Source of the DNA: Aeromicrobium panaciterrae
GTDB taxonomy: Bacteria > Actinomycetota > Actinomycetes > Propionibacteriales > Nocardioidaceae
Length of the DNA stretch: 64,000 bases
Direction of reading: 5' to 3'
Assembly: GCF_031457275.1 (NCBI RefSeq)
Contig: NZ_JAVDWH010000001.1
Span: 1,302,001-1,366,000, forward strand
How positions within the stretch are numbered: the stretch's first letter is position 1; every line of letters begins with the position of its first letter. Of this stretch, positions 1-7,179 are shown piece after piece. The notes under the pieces are model-generated. The model did not search any database, was not told where the DNA came from, and saw only the letters and a program-made list of their open reading frames with translations. The position numbers and the translations under genes were made by a program.

Positions 1-2
1 TC

Positions 3-254
3 CTGATCCTCGACAAAAACGCCGAGGAGGAGCTCGTCACGACCGACCTGGCGAAGCTTTTGAAGCGGCTCGAGCCGGTTGCCGAGAAGCTCAAGTGCAC
101 GGACGAACTTGCCGGAATCGACGAGATCGTACGTGTGGGAGCGTCGTACCAACGGCAGGTCGCAGTCGGTGGAAACGGCACGGATTTGGATGGGGTCGCG
201 CAGCTACTCGTTGAGGAAATGCGAGCGGGGCGCCCGTTGTCGACGCCTGGCTAG
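3..254 (+). CDS. Carboxylate-amine ligase (YbdK/glutamate-cysteine ligase type 2 family), C-terminal fragment
   Basis: Only the last 83 codons are in the window; the reading frame is open from base 3 to the TAG at 252-254. The visible tail has an acidic helix-rich stretch (KNAEEELVTTDLAKLLKRLE), then a segment GASYQRQ and a final LLVEEMRAG helix. This resembles the end of bacterial YbdK-type carboxylate-amine ligases, where a GTSADRQ-like motif precedes a terminal 'DAVVDWLVEETR' helix. Such enzymes ligate glutamate to an amine. The catalytic part is outside the window, so the substrate cannot be judged. The family call is by recalled similarity of the C-terminus only. Confidence 0.55.
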   Translation: MILDKNAEEELVTTDLAKLLKRLEPVAEKLKCTDELAGIDEIVRVGASYQRQVAVGGNGTDLDGVAQLLVEEMRAGRPLSTPG

Positions 255-320
255 TCCCGTGTGAAGCAGGTCACCTCCACTGACGGAATCCTCGACCTGC
301 CACAAGTTGTTGAAATTTGT

Positions 321-965
321 ATGACATCTTTCGACACCTTGACCATTTCCGCCCCGTCGACCGCGACAGAGACTGTCGACTTCTGGTTCGATCCGCTCTG
401 CCCGTTCGCGTGGATCACCTCCCGCTGGATGCTCGAGGTTGAGAAGGTTCGAAACGTCGAGACGAGGTTCCACGTCATGAGCTTGTCGGTGCTCAACGCC
501 GACAAGGACGTGCCGGAGAAGTACAAGGAAATGATCGAGCGCGGCTGGGGCCCGGTGCGGATCGCCATCGCGATCGAGCAGCAACTCGGCACCGATGCAC
601 TTCGCCCGTTCTACACGTCGATCGGAACCAAGCATCACAACGAGGGTCGCGAGTTCGACAAGGCGCTGTACGAAGAGGTGCTCGCCGAAATTGGCTTCCC
701 GCTCGACCTGGCCAACGCGGCAGAAGACACGTCACTCGATGATGCGGTGCGTGCTTCACACAAGGACGGCATCGACCGCGTGGGCGAAGAAGTCGGCACC
801 CCAGTCGTATCCGTTGGCGGCACGGCGTTCTTCGGGCCGGTCCTGATCAAGATTCCTCGCGGCGAGGATGCCGGTGTGATCTTCGATAGCACTCGTCAGC
901 TGGCGGGGTTCGACTACTTCTTCGAGCTGAAGCGCACTCGCACTGGCGACCTCGACTTCAGCTGA
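321..965 (+). CDS. DsbA-family mycothiol-dependent oxidoreductase, Rv2466c-like
   Basis: This 214-residue thioredoxin-fold protein closely follows M. tuberculosis Rv2466c, a mycothiol-dependent reductase, over its whole length (FWFDPLC, ITSRWMLEV, GPVR, VGTPVVSV, FFGPVLIKIPRGE, FFELKRTRT). The start is placed at ATG 321 because Rv2466c begins only a few residues before FWFDPLC; an in-frame GTG at 261 would add 20 residues. The active-site motif reads C27-P-F-A30, so only the attacking cysteine is present, whereas Rv2466c has CPWC. It lies directly upstream of rpiB and nei, the same order as Rv2466c-Rv2465c-Rv2464c. A monothiol mechanism using mycothiol as resolving thiol is inferred. Confidence 0.85.
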   Translation: MTSFDTLTISAPSTATETVDFWFDPLCPFAWITSRWMLEVEKVRNVETRFHVMSLSVLNADKDVPEKYKEMIERGWGPVRIAIAIEQQLGTDALRPFYTSIGTKHHNEGREFDKALYEEVLAEIGFPLDLANAAEDTSLDDAVRASHKDGIDRVGEEVGTPVVSVGGTAFFGPVLIKIPRGEDAGVIFDSTRQLAGFDYFFELKRTRTGDLDFS

Positions 966-1011
966 GCCGACACGGGTGACGCCTCGCACCTGGGGCTGAC
1001 ACACTTCACCC

Positions 1012-1470
1012 ATGCGCGTTCACATTGCCGCCGACCATGCCGGCTTCGAGCTCAAGACTCATCTGATCGACTGGCTCAATGCCAACGGCCACGACGTCGT
1101 CGACCACGGTGCACACGAGTACGACGCCGACGATGACTATCCGCCGTTCTGCGTCGATGCCGCCGCCGCAGCAGTGGCGGATCCCAGCTCGCTGGCCATC
1201 GTGATTGGTGGGTCGGGGAATGGCGAGCAGATTGCCGCCAACAAGGTCAAAGGCGCACGCGCAGCACTCGCGTGGAGTGTCGAGACGGCCGCGCTCGCGC
1301 GCCAGCACAACAACGCGCAGATCGTGTCGGTTGGTGCCCGTATGCATACGGCTGACGAGGCAACCGCGATTGTTGAGTCGTTCCTGACGACACCGTGGAG
1401 CGATGAAGCTCGCCACCAGCGCCGCATCGACCTGCTCCTCACGTACGAGGAGACCGGCCAGTTTGCCTGA
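1012..1470 (+). CDS. rpiB: Ribose-5-phosphate isomerase B
   Basis: A 152-residue cytoplasmic enzyme that interconverts ribose 5-phosphate and ribulose 5-phosphate in the non-oxidative pentose phosphate pathway. The N-terminus MRVHIAADHAGFELK carries the phosphate-binding AADHAG motif; GGSGNGEQIAANK near residue 65 is the anion-hole loop with the serine (GSGNG) typical of the mycobacterial-type RpiB instead of the cysteine of the E. coli type. The length is that of the family. Its TGA (1468-1470) overlaps the TTG start of the following nei gene, so the two are very likely co-transcribed and translationally coupled. Confidence 0.95.
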   Translation: MRVHIAADHAGFELKTHLIDWLNANGHDVVDHGAHEYDADDDYPPFCVDAAAAAVADPSSLAIVIGGSGNGEQIAANKVKGARAALAWSVETAALARQHNNAQIVSVGARMHTADEATAIVESFLTTPWSDEARHQRRIDLLLTYEETGQFA

Positions 1471-2275
1471 GGGGCACACGCTCCACCGGCTTGCTTCCGA
1501 GCTGACCGACACGTTCGGCGGTCGCGTCGTCTCGTCATCCAGCCCGCAGGGCCGGTTCGGCGTTGGCGCCTCACGTCTCGATGGTCGTGTTCTCGAACGG
1601 GCTGAGGCCTGGGGCAAGCACCTCCTGGTCGACTTCGCAGGACTGCGCGAGCGCGTACACGTGCATCTGGGGATCTACGGGTCGTTCGTCGTTGCCGCCG
1701 CGGATCAGCCCGTGGTCGGACAGGTCCGTTGGCGTCTTGCCACAGGGACCGCAACTGCTGACCTGCGCGGACCGACCGTTTGTGAGCTCCTCGAGCCCGA
1801 TGATGCGGACGCGCTCATCGATCGGATCGGCCCGGACCCGCTGCGAGCAGACGCTGACCCTGATCAGGCGTGGCAGCGCATCAGCTCGTCTCGTGCGCCG
1901 ATTGCGACTCTGCTCATGGATCAGCGAGTGATGTCTGGCGTCGGCAATGTCTATCGCGCCGAGGTTCTCTTCCGGCACCGAGTCGACCCTGACCTTGCCG
2001 GTCATGAGCTCGATCGCGAGACCTTCGCCGCGATGTGGGCCGACCTGATGACGCTGATGCGTACTGGCGTCCAAACCGGACGAATCGACACGGTGGACGC
2101 GGAGCATGAGCCTGAGGCGATGGGCCGTGACCCCCGTGTGGACGATCATGGTGGAGAGGTTTATGTCTATCGGCGTGACGGTCAGGCATGCCTCGTGTGC
2201 GGCGCCACCGTGTGCACGCGTGTCCATGCCGGCAGAAACCTGTTTTGGTGTCCGTCGTGCCAGCATCGTCGATAG
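1463..2275 (+). CDS. nei: Fpg/Nei-family DNA glycosylase (endonuclease VIII type)
   Basis: A 270-residue base-excision repair glycosylase/AP lyase. The start is the TTG at 1463, because it gives PEGHT immediately after the initiator; the N-terminal proline at position 2 and glutamate at 3 are the catalytic residues of the Fpg/Nei family. VMSGVGNVYRAEVLFRH is the helix-two-turn-helix region, and the C-terminus holds a zinc finger of the form C-x2-C ... C-x2-C (CLVCG, FWCPSC). The sequence matches Rv2464c (Nei1) closely, including ALLMDQ-like and SPQGRF segments. It overlaps the end of rpiB by 8 bases. Oxidised pyrimidines are the expected substrates, from family knowledge. Confidence 0.92.
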   Translation: MPEGHTLHRLASELTDTFGGRVVSSSSPQGRFGVGASRLDGRVLERAEAWGKHLLVDFAGLRERVHVHLGIYGSFVVAAADQPVVGQVRWRLATGTATADLRGPTVCELLEPDDADALIDRIGPDPLRADADPDQAWQRISSSRAPIATLLMDQRVMSGVGNVYRAEVLFRHRVDPDLAGHELDRETFAAMWADLMTLMRTGVQTGRIDTVDAEHEPEAMGRDPRVDDHGGEVYVYRRDGQACLVCGATVCTRVHAGRNLFWCPSCQHRR

Positions 2276-2285
2276 GGTCGACTAG

Positions 2286-3455
2286 GTGGTTAACAGGTTC
2301 CGTCGGGCGACGCCGAACATGGCGAGATATCTCGACGACCGCATAGTTCGCTGGCGTACGGGCTCCAACGAAGGCCAGTTCCTGGTCCTTGCTGCACTGA
2401 TTGGCGTGGTCGCCGGAATGACGGTGATATCGCTGCTCAACTACGCCGCCGTACCTGCTGGAACATTCGTGGTCCCCGCTCTGCTCGGGATGTTGGCGCT
2501 TCGGTTCAAACCACTTCTGACGTTGATCATCTTCGAGGTCCTCTGCCTCGGTGGCACCGTGGCCAAGGAGTCCGCGCAGTCGGGCTTCGTCGCTGGCCGC
2601 GTCAGCTCGCTGGCTGCGATCGCCATCATTTTCGGAATCCTGCTCTTCGACTCGAGCCGCCGCCGCAGTGGTCTTCCGGGACCGTTGGGCGAAGCGATGC
2701 TGGTTGACCTGCGCGATCGACTTCAGGCCCAAGGTGTCGTACCCCCTCTGCCAACGGGGTGGACCGCCCAGTCGGCGATGTTGACGGCTGGTGGTGTGAA
2801 GTTCGCGGGCGATTTCCTGGTCGCCAACCTGTCCGACGATGAGTCGCGGCTCGAAATGGTCTTGGTCGACGTGTGTGGCAAGGGCGTGATGGCTGGTACG
2901 CAGTCGCTGCAGTTTGCCGGTGCGTTGGGCGGACTGATCGGCGCGCTGCCCCCACTTGGGCTGTTCAGCGCCGCGAACGACTTCCTGCTCCGTCAGAACT
3001 GGAACGAAGGCTTCGCCACGGCAGTGCACGTGCTGATCGATCTCAACTCGGGCGCGTACACAATCATCAACGCCGGTCATCCACCCGCGCTGCGATGGGA
3101 CGCTGGCCAGCGCGAATGGATCATCGACGGTGCTCGAGGAACAGCACTTGGCATCACGAAGGACGCAGAGTTCCACCAGACGGTCGGCGGGCTCGCTGCC
3201 GGTGACGCGCTGATGTTCTACACCGACGGTGTCGTCGAGAGTCGCACCAAGGACTTCACGGCTGGCATCGAGTGGTTGCGCACGATCGCGGCCAAGGTCG
3301 TGTCCACTGGATTCGACCAGGCGCCGAAGCGCATCATCGCCCAGGTTGAATCCGGAGACGACGACCGAGCTGTGCTGATCCTTACGCGCGCTTTGTCGCC
3401 TTCGGCTGTGGGAACTGACTCTTCATTGCTGCGTCCCAAGCGCGCGCGCCGATAA
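2286..3455 (+). CDS. Membrane-bound SpoIIE/PP2C-type serine phosphatase
   Basis: A 389-residue protein with three or four hydrophobic segments in the first 130 residues (for example FLVLAALIGVVAGMTVISLL and ALLGMLALRF), followed by a cytoplasmic PP2C/SpoIIE domain. Metal-binding and fold motifs are visible: LVDVCGKGVMAG, INAGHPPAL, MFYTDGVVESR and GDDDRAVLIL. Such phosphatases commonly dephosphorylate anti-anti-sigma factors or act on other Ser/Thr phosphoproteins; no anti-sigma partner is adjacent, so the target is unknown. GTG at 2286 is used; an ATG 33 bases downstream (MARYLDD) is an alternative. The last 74 bases overlap the 3' end of the convergent SDR gene. Confidence 0.85.
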   Translation: MVNRFRRATPNMARYLDDRIVRWRTGSNEGQFLVLAALIGVVAGMTVISLLNYAAVPAGTFVVPALLGMLALRFKPLLTLIIFEVLCLGGTVAKESAQSGFVAGRVSSLAAIAIIFGILLFDSSRRRSGLPGPLGEAMLVDLRDRLQAQGVVPPLPTGWTAQSAMLTAGGVKFAGDFLVANLSDDESRLEMVLVDVCGKGVMAGTQSLQFAGALGGLIGALPPLGLFSAANDFLLRQNWNEGFATAVHVLIDLNSGAYTIINAGHPPALRWDAGQREWIIDGARGTALGITKDAEFHQTVGGLAAGDALMFYTDGVVESRTKDFTAGIEWLRTIAAKVVSTGFDQAPKRIIAQVESGDDDRAVLILTRALSPSAVGTDSSLLRPKRARR

Positions 3456-4233
3456 GGCGTCGGGTCGCGATCGACAGCTTCGCCGACGGCGTGACGGTGT
3501 AGCGGATCCTGGGCCGCTTGGCCTTGAGCGACTTCTCGATGACCCTCGCAACCGAATCCGGCGCGCCACCGAGGTGGCGCATGGGCCCTGAGTAGACCTC
3601 CTTGGTCGACTTCGCGACGTGCTTGTTGAACTCCGCGTACGGTCCGTCGTCGTTGCCTTCCATCGAGGCAACCGCGGCGTTCTCGAAGTTCGTGGTGATC
3701 AGGCCGGGTTCGACGATCACGACCTCCACGCCGAAGCCTGCAACCTCGAAGCGCATGGCGTCGGACAAGGCTTCCACCGCGTACTTCGTCGCGTGATAGA
3801 TCCCGCCGCCCGGGAAGACGAGCTTGCCGCCCATCGACGAGATGTTCACGATGCGCCCGTAGCCCTGCTCTCGCATGGCGGGGAGGACGAGCTGGCTCAT
3901 ACGGAGGAGCCCGAAGACGTTGGTCTCGAACTGCCGGCGTACGTCATCAAGGTCGAGAGTCTCGGCCGCGCCGGACTGCGAGTAGCCCGCGTTGTTGATC
4001 AGGGCGTCGATGCGGCCGGTCTCATCGAGGACTGTCTTGACCGCCTTGGTCATCGACTCCTCATCGGTCACGTCGAGAGCGAGCGTGCGGCATCCCTTGG
4101 CCTTGAGCCCCTCGAGTGTCTCGGGTTTGCGGGCGGTCGCGTACACAGTCCACCCGGACTTGGCGAGACGCTCAGCGGTTGCCTCCCCGATACCGGAGGA
4201 GCAGCCAGTGATGAGCACAGTGCGATTAGCCAT
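3382..4233 (-). CDS. Short-chain dehydrogenase/reductase (SDR)
   Basis: A 283-residue classical-type SDR. The NAD(P)-binding motif GCSSGIG is near the N-terminus, NNAG occurs near residue 87, the catalytic serine is in NISSMGG and the active-site pair in YHATK. The C-terminal 40 residues are longer and basic (KRPRIRYTVTP, PQPKATKRA), as in SDRs annotated as related to retinol/steroid-type dehydrogenases. The substrate cannot be told from sequence. Its 3' end runs 74 bases into the 3' end of the convergent phosphatase gene. Upstream is a tandem repeat array and tRNA-Gly on the same strand. Confidence 0.88.
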   Translation of the reverse strand: MANRTVLITGCSSGIGEATAERLAKSGWTVYATARKPETLEGLKAKGCRTLALDVTDEESMTKAVKTVLDETGRIDALINNAGYSQSGAAETLDLDDVRRQFETNVFGLLRMSQLVLPAMREQGYGRIVNISSMGGKLVFPGGGIYHATKYAVEALSDAMRFEVAGFGVEVVIVEPGLITTNFENAAVASMEGNDDGPYAEFNKHVAKSTKEVYSGPMRHLGGAPDSVARVIEKSLKAKRPRIRYTVTPSAKLSIATRRLIGARAWDAAMKSQFPQPKATKRA

Positions 4234-4275
4234 GCGGGCATTCTAGGGACGAGCGGCAGGGCGCACGGCGGTTCA

Positions 4276-4464
4276 GAGCGGACGACGATCCCTCGCGTGG
4301 CGCCTTCGGCGCGTGAGGCAGGGCCCATGAGTGATGCGTCCGCTCAGGGGGACGGCTTCGCCGTGATTGAGAGCGGACGACGATCCCTCGCATGGCGCCT
4401 TCGGCGCGTGAGGCGGGGCCCATGAGTGGTTGCGTCCGCTCGAGGGACGCCTACGGCGTGATTG
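4276..4464 (-). repeat. Two-copy tandem repeat (about 95 bp units) derived from the 3' end of tRNA-Gly
   Basis: Unit 1 is 4276-4370 and unit 2 is 4371-4464; a third copy of the first 13 bases (GAGCGGACGACGA) is the 3' end of tRNA-Gly itself at 4465. The two units are nearly identical. Each unit opens with GAGCGGAC and, about 70 bases later, has the inverse GTCCGCTC, and contains a hairpin GCGCC-TTC-GGCGC. Each ends in a small hairpin, ACGGC-TTC-GCCGT in unit 1 and ACGCC-TAC-GGCGT in unit 2. The change of G-C to C-G at paired positions keeps the stem intact. Function is unknown; it could be a REP-like element or a transcript-end structure. Confidence 0.8.
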
Positions 4465-4539
4465 GAGCGGACGACGAGACTCGAACTCGCAACATTCTGC
4501 TTGGAAGGCAGAGACTCTAACCAATTGAGTTACGTCCGC
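4463..4539 (-). tRNA. tRNA-Gly (anticodon UCC), CCA encoded
   Basis: On the minus strand the acceptor arms GCGGACG and CGTCCGC pair perfectly, with discriminator T. The anticodon stem TCTGC/GCAGA encloses the loop CTTCCAA, giving anticodon TCC. The T arm has the usual GTTCGAGTC. The mature body is 4466-4539 (74 bases) and the CCA end is encoded at 4463-4465. It lies downstream of the P-loop kinase gene and upstream of the tandem repeat. Confidence 0.95.
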
Positions 4540-4564
4540 GAAGCCTTGCGGCAACGACATCCAT

Positions 4565-4580
4565 CTTGCCATAAGGCAAG
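4565..4580 (-). terminator. Possible weak terminator hairpin
   Basis: Inverted repeat CTTGCC-ATAA-GGCAAG lies 7 bases beyond the stop of the kinase gene and before tRNA-Gly on the same strand. The six-base stem has no T tract, so it may only be a stem-loop between the mRNA and the tRNA. Confidence 0.35.
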
Positions 4581-4586
4581 CGTCAC

Positions 4587-5147
4587 TCAGTCACCCGTGT
4601 CGATGATGCGATCGGCGTGTATGCGGGTCTGCTCAGCCGCGAAATGCCGAATCTCCTGCTCAGCCCAGATCTCCCAGAACGGCGCGTACACATCACCGTC
4701 GCGAGCGAGGGCTCGCTTGCGCCGAGCCTCGATTGGCGCCTCGACCCAGAGCAGCAGGCTGAGGAACGGGCGAATCCTCGACGCCCCACTGCCGACGCCG
4801 TCGAGGATCAGCAGGGGAGCGGGCGGGACACGCATTATCGCGCCGGGCCGATCAGCCTCCCAATCCCACCGGTGCACCTCCCCGATTTCGTCAGCGGCAA
4901 TGCGATCGAGCACCTGCCGAACCAACGGGGGAGTCGCTTCGAGGCCATGCCAGCCGGGATAGATGTCCTCGAGGTGCAGTACGTCAGCACCCGTCGCCTC
5001 GGCCAGCCCTTGGGCGAGGCTCGTCTTGCCAGCTCCGCTCGGGCCATCGAGCGCAATCACCGTCGTCGTCCCGCAGGCAGGTTGCCGCTGCGCGATCAGC
5101 GCGCTGAGCTCGGCGTACCGGTGACGGTTCACCCTGTCAGTGTCCAC
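4587..5147 (-). CDS. P-loop nucleoside/uridine kinase-like ATP-binding protein
   Basis: A 186-residue small kinase. The Walker A motif GPSGAGKT is at about residues 35-42, after an LDG strand, and HLEDIYPGW is the typical substrate-site aspartate region of the uridine kinase/AAA18-like families. LLILDGVGSG resembles the Walker B strand and RRKRALARDGD is an arginine-rich lid. This is the arrangement of actinobacterial proteins annotated as uridine kinase-like or (d)CMP kinase-like ATP-binding proteins; the true substrate is not evident. The GTG at 5147 is the first in-frame start; tRNA-Pro begins just upstream on the opposite strand. Confidence 0.75.
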   Translation of the reverse strand: MDTDRVNRHRYAELSALIAQRQPACGTTTVIALDGPSGAGKTSLAQGLAEATGADVLHLEDIYPGWHGLEATPPLVRQVLDRIAADEIGEVHRWDWEADRPGAIMRVPPAPLLILDGVGSGASRIRPFLSLLLWVEAPIEARRKRALARDGDVYAPFWEIWAEQEIRHFAAEQTRIHADRIIDTGD

Positions 5148-5163
5148 TACAGTGATCTGGCTA

Positions 5164-5237
5164 CGGGATGTAGCGCAGCTTGGTAGCGCGCGCCGTTTGG
5201 GGCGGTGAGGTCGCAGGTTCGAATCCTGTCATCCCGA
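5164..5237 (+). tRNA. tRNA-Pro (anticodon UGG)
   Basis: Acceptor arms CGGGATG and CATCCCG pair fully, followed by discriminator A; CCA is not encoded. The anticodon loop reads TTTGGGG, with anticodon TGG. The T loop GTTCGAATC is canonical. Length is 74 bases. Confidence 0.95.
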
Positions 5238-5245
5238 CACTGCTT

Positions 5246-5278
5246 CGTGTGACCGCGATTCACACGTGCCTCAGGCAC
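5246..5278 (+). terminator. Tandem hairpins after tRNA-Pro, possible terminator
   Basis: Two adjacent inverted repeats follow the tRNA: CGTGTGA-N7-TCACACG (5246-5266) and GTGCCT-C-AGGCAC (5266-5278). They share a base and could fold as alternative stems. There is no T tract, so assignment as a terminator of the tRNA transcript is tentative. Confidence 0.35.
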
Positions 5279-5349
5279 ACCAGACGTACCGCCAGTGGTC
5301 AGGCCACGTTCACCTTCAACATCACGTTGAGACATCTGCATACGCGGCA

Positions 5350-7056
5350 ATGGGGTATGTGCGAAACAGCGCAGTCTCGGGCCCCCTACTCGCAGAGCTC
5401 GTGGGGGGACCCCCAGTTCTGAATCGCCGCCAATTCGTTGGCGGCAGTGTTGGCATCGCCGTCGGACTGGGCGTGCTGGGACCAGCGGCGATGTCGTCTC
5501 CCGCGCCAGCGAGTGCTCCGTCGCTCTTTGCGCATGGCGTCGCTTCGGGTGACCCGCTGCCAGACGCCATCGTGTTGTGGACGCGTGTCACGCCAACGCC
5601 GCGGGCGACTCCCGGATCTGGAGTTGGTCCGGCCGTGTCTGTGCGGTGGGAGATCTCGGAGCTCAACGACTTCAGCCTCGTCGCCGACAGCGGCTCGCTG
5701 ACGACCGGCCCGTCCCGCGACCACACCATCAAAGTCGACGCGAACGGCCTCAAACCGGCGACCGACTACTACTTCCGATTCTTCGCGGGCACGCACGAGT
5801 CACCGGTTGGACGGACTCGTACGGCGCCAGCTCCGGACAGCGATCCCGGAGAGCTTCGGTTCGGCGTCGTGTCATGCGCGAACTGGCAGGCGGGCTACTT
5901 CACCTCGTACCGGCACCTGGCCGAGCGCGGCGACCTCGACGCGATCATCCACCTCGGCGACTACCTATACGAATATCAGCCGGGCAAATATTCGATGGGC
6001 CACAGCAATCGCGACGTACGTCGCCACGAACCGCCGCGCGAGATCGTCAGCCTCGCCGACTACCGCGAGCGCCACGGACAGTACAAAACCGATCCCGACC
6101 TGCAGGCACTCCACGCAGCGGTCCCGTTCATCGTGACGTGGGACGACCACGAGGTCTGTGATGGCAACTGGGCCAATGGCGCATTCGAGCACCAGAAGAA
6201 CGAGGGTTCGTTTGCGGCCCGACGCGAGGCCGCGCAGCGTGCGTACGACGAATGGATGCCGGTACGCATCTCGGGCACGGCCGTGGTCGGCGACGGAATG
6301 CGCATGTATCGCCGCCTGCAGTTCGGCACTCTCGCAGATCTATCGATGCTCGATCTCCGTACGTACCGCAGCGAACGCGTCGAGCCGGAGGACCCGGCAA
6401 TCGACGATGCTGGCCGCACCATCACAGGAGCCCGCCAGCTCGGCTGGCTCGAAGAAAGCCTCTCGACGACACCAGCGCGCTGGAAGTTCATCGGCAACCC
6501 GGTGATGGTCGCTCCGGTTCTGCTGCCGCCGAGGCCCAAAGCCGAGCAGTACGCGCTGAGCCAGACCGTGAGCTTCACTCCACTCGAGCCGTCAGCGCCG
6601 AACACCGACGTATGGGATGGCTACACGGCCGACCGCAAGCGATTGCTCAACCACCTCGTGGAGGACCAGATCGAGGATGTCGTGTTCCTCAGCGGCGATG
6701 TGCACACGGCGTGGGCCAATGACGTACCGACGGAGGGTGGCACGCCAGTCGCGACCGAGCTGGTGTGCAGCTCGATCACGAGCAACAACGTCGACGACTT
6801 TGTCGGTGCCGCGCCACGTACGCTCTCGCTCTCACTTGAAGCCGCAATCCAGACCGAGAACCCGCACGTACGGTTTGTGAACCTCGATGACCATGGCTAC
6901 TGCGTGCTTCAGGTGACCAAGGCCAAAGTGCAGATGGACTGGTTCGCGATCAGCGATCGGGCTGACAGGAACGCCACCTCGCGGAAGCTGACGTCGTGGA
7001 CGGTGGCGTCGGGCACTCCGCGAGTACAGCCCACCACTCGCGCGATCCTGGCCTGA
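5350..7056 (+). CDS. phoD: PhoD-family alkaline phosphatase/phosphodiesterase, Tat-exported
   Basis: A protein of about 568 residues of the PhoD metallophosphoesterase family. The twin-arginine motif NRRQFVGG is followed by a hydrophobic stretch ending in PAPASA, indicating Tat export. Next come the PhoD N-terminal Ig-like domain (HGVASGDPLPDAIVLWTRVTP) and the phosphoesterase domain with FGVVSCANWQAGYF, IIHLGDYLYEY, TWDDHEV, VVFLSGDVHTAW and NLDDHGY. Family members hydrolyse phosphodiesters, including teichoic acid in Bacillus, with Fe and Ca cofactors. The start is uncertain: ATG 5350, GTG 5359, GTG 5401 or CTG 5419 (just before NRRQ) all retain the Tat motif. It follows tRNA-Pro and appears monocistronic. 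Confidence 0.9.
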   Translation: MGYVRNSAVSGPLLAELVGGPPVLNRRQFVGGSVGIAVGLGVLGPAAMSSPAPASAPSLFAHGVASGDPLPDAIVLWTRVTPTPRATPGSGVGPAVSVRWEISELNDFSLVADSGSLTTGPSRDHTIKVDANGLKPATDYYFRFFAGTHESPVGRTRTAPAPDSDPGELRFGVVSCANWQAGYFTSYRHLAERGDLDAIIHLGDYLYEYQPGKYSMGHSNRDVRRHEPPREIVSLADYRERHGQYKTDPDLQALHAAVPFIVTWDDHEVCDGNWANGAFEHQKNEGSFAARREAAQRAYDEWMPVRISGTAVVGDGMRMYRRLQFGTLADLSMLDLRTYRSERVEPEDPAIDDAGRTITGARQLGWLEESLSTTPARWKFIGNPVMVAPVLLPPRPKAEQYALSQTVSFTPLEPSAPNTDVWDGYTADRKRLLNHLVEDQIEDVVFLSGDVHTAWANDVPTEGGTPVATELVCSSITSNNVDDFVGAAPRTLSLSLEAAIQTENPHVRFVNLDDHGYCVLQVTKAKVQMDWFAISDRADRNATSRKLTSWTVASGTPRVQPTTRAILA

Positions 7057-7179
7057 TCGCCAAGCCTCAATTGGGGCCGAAACGGGACGCATGAGAGACT
7101 GGTATTTCGCCGCGCCGCCGACCGAGAGTCGCCCGCTGCGCCCCCAAGCGCCACATCCCTTATACGCAGGAGTCAGCAC

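Noticed and set aside
1914-3176. Reverse-strand open frame of 420 residues opposite nei and the phosphatase gene
   Set aside because: Spans two real genes on the other strand and has no motif.
4276-4464. Prophage or integrative element attachment array
   Set aside because: The tRNA-end copies fit an att-like pattern, but no integrase, element or second element border lies nearby, so only the repeat itself is reported.
4587-4962. Forward-strand frame covering the P-loop kinase gene
   Set aside because: It is antisense to a gene with a clear Walker A motif.
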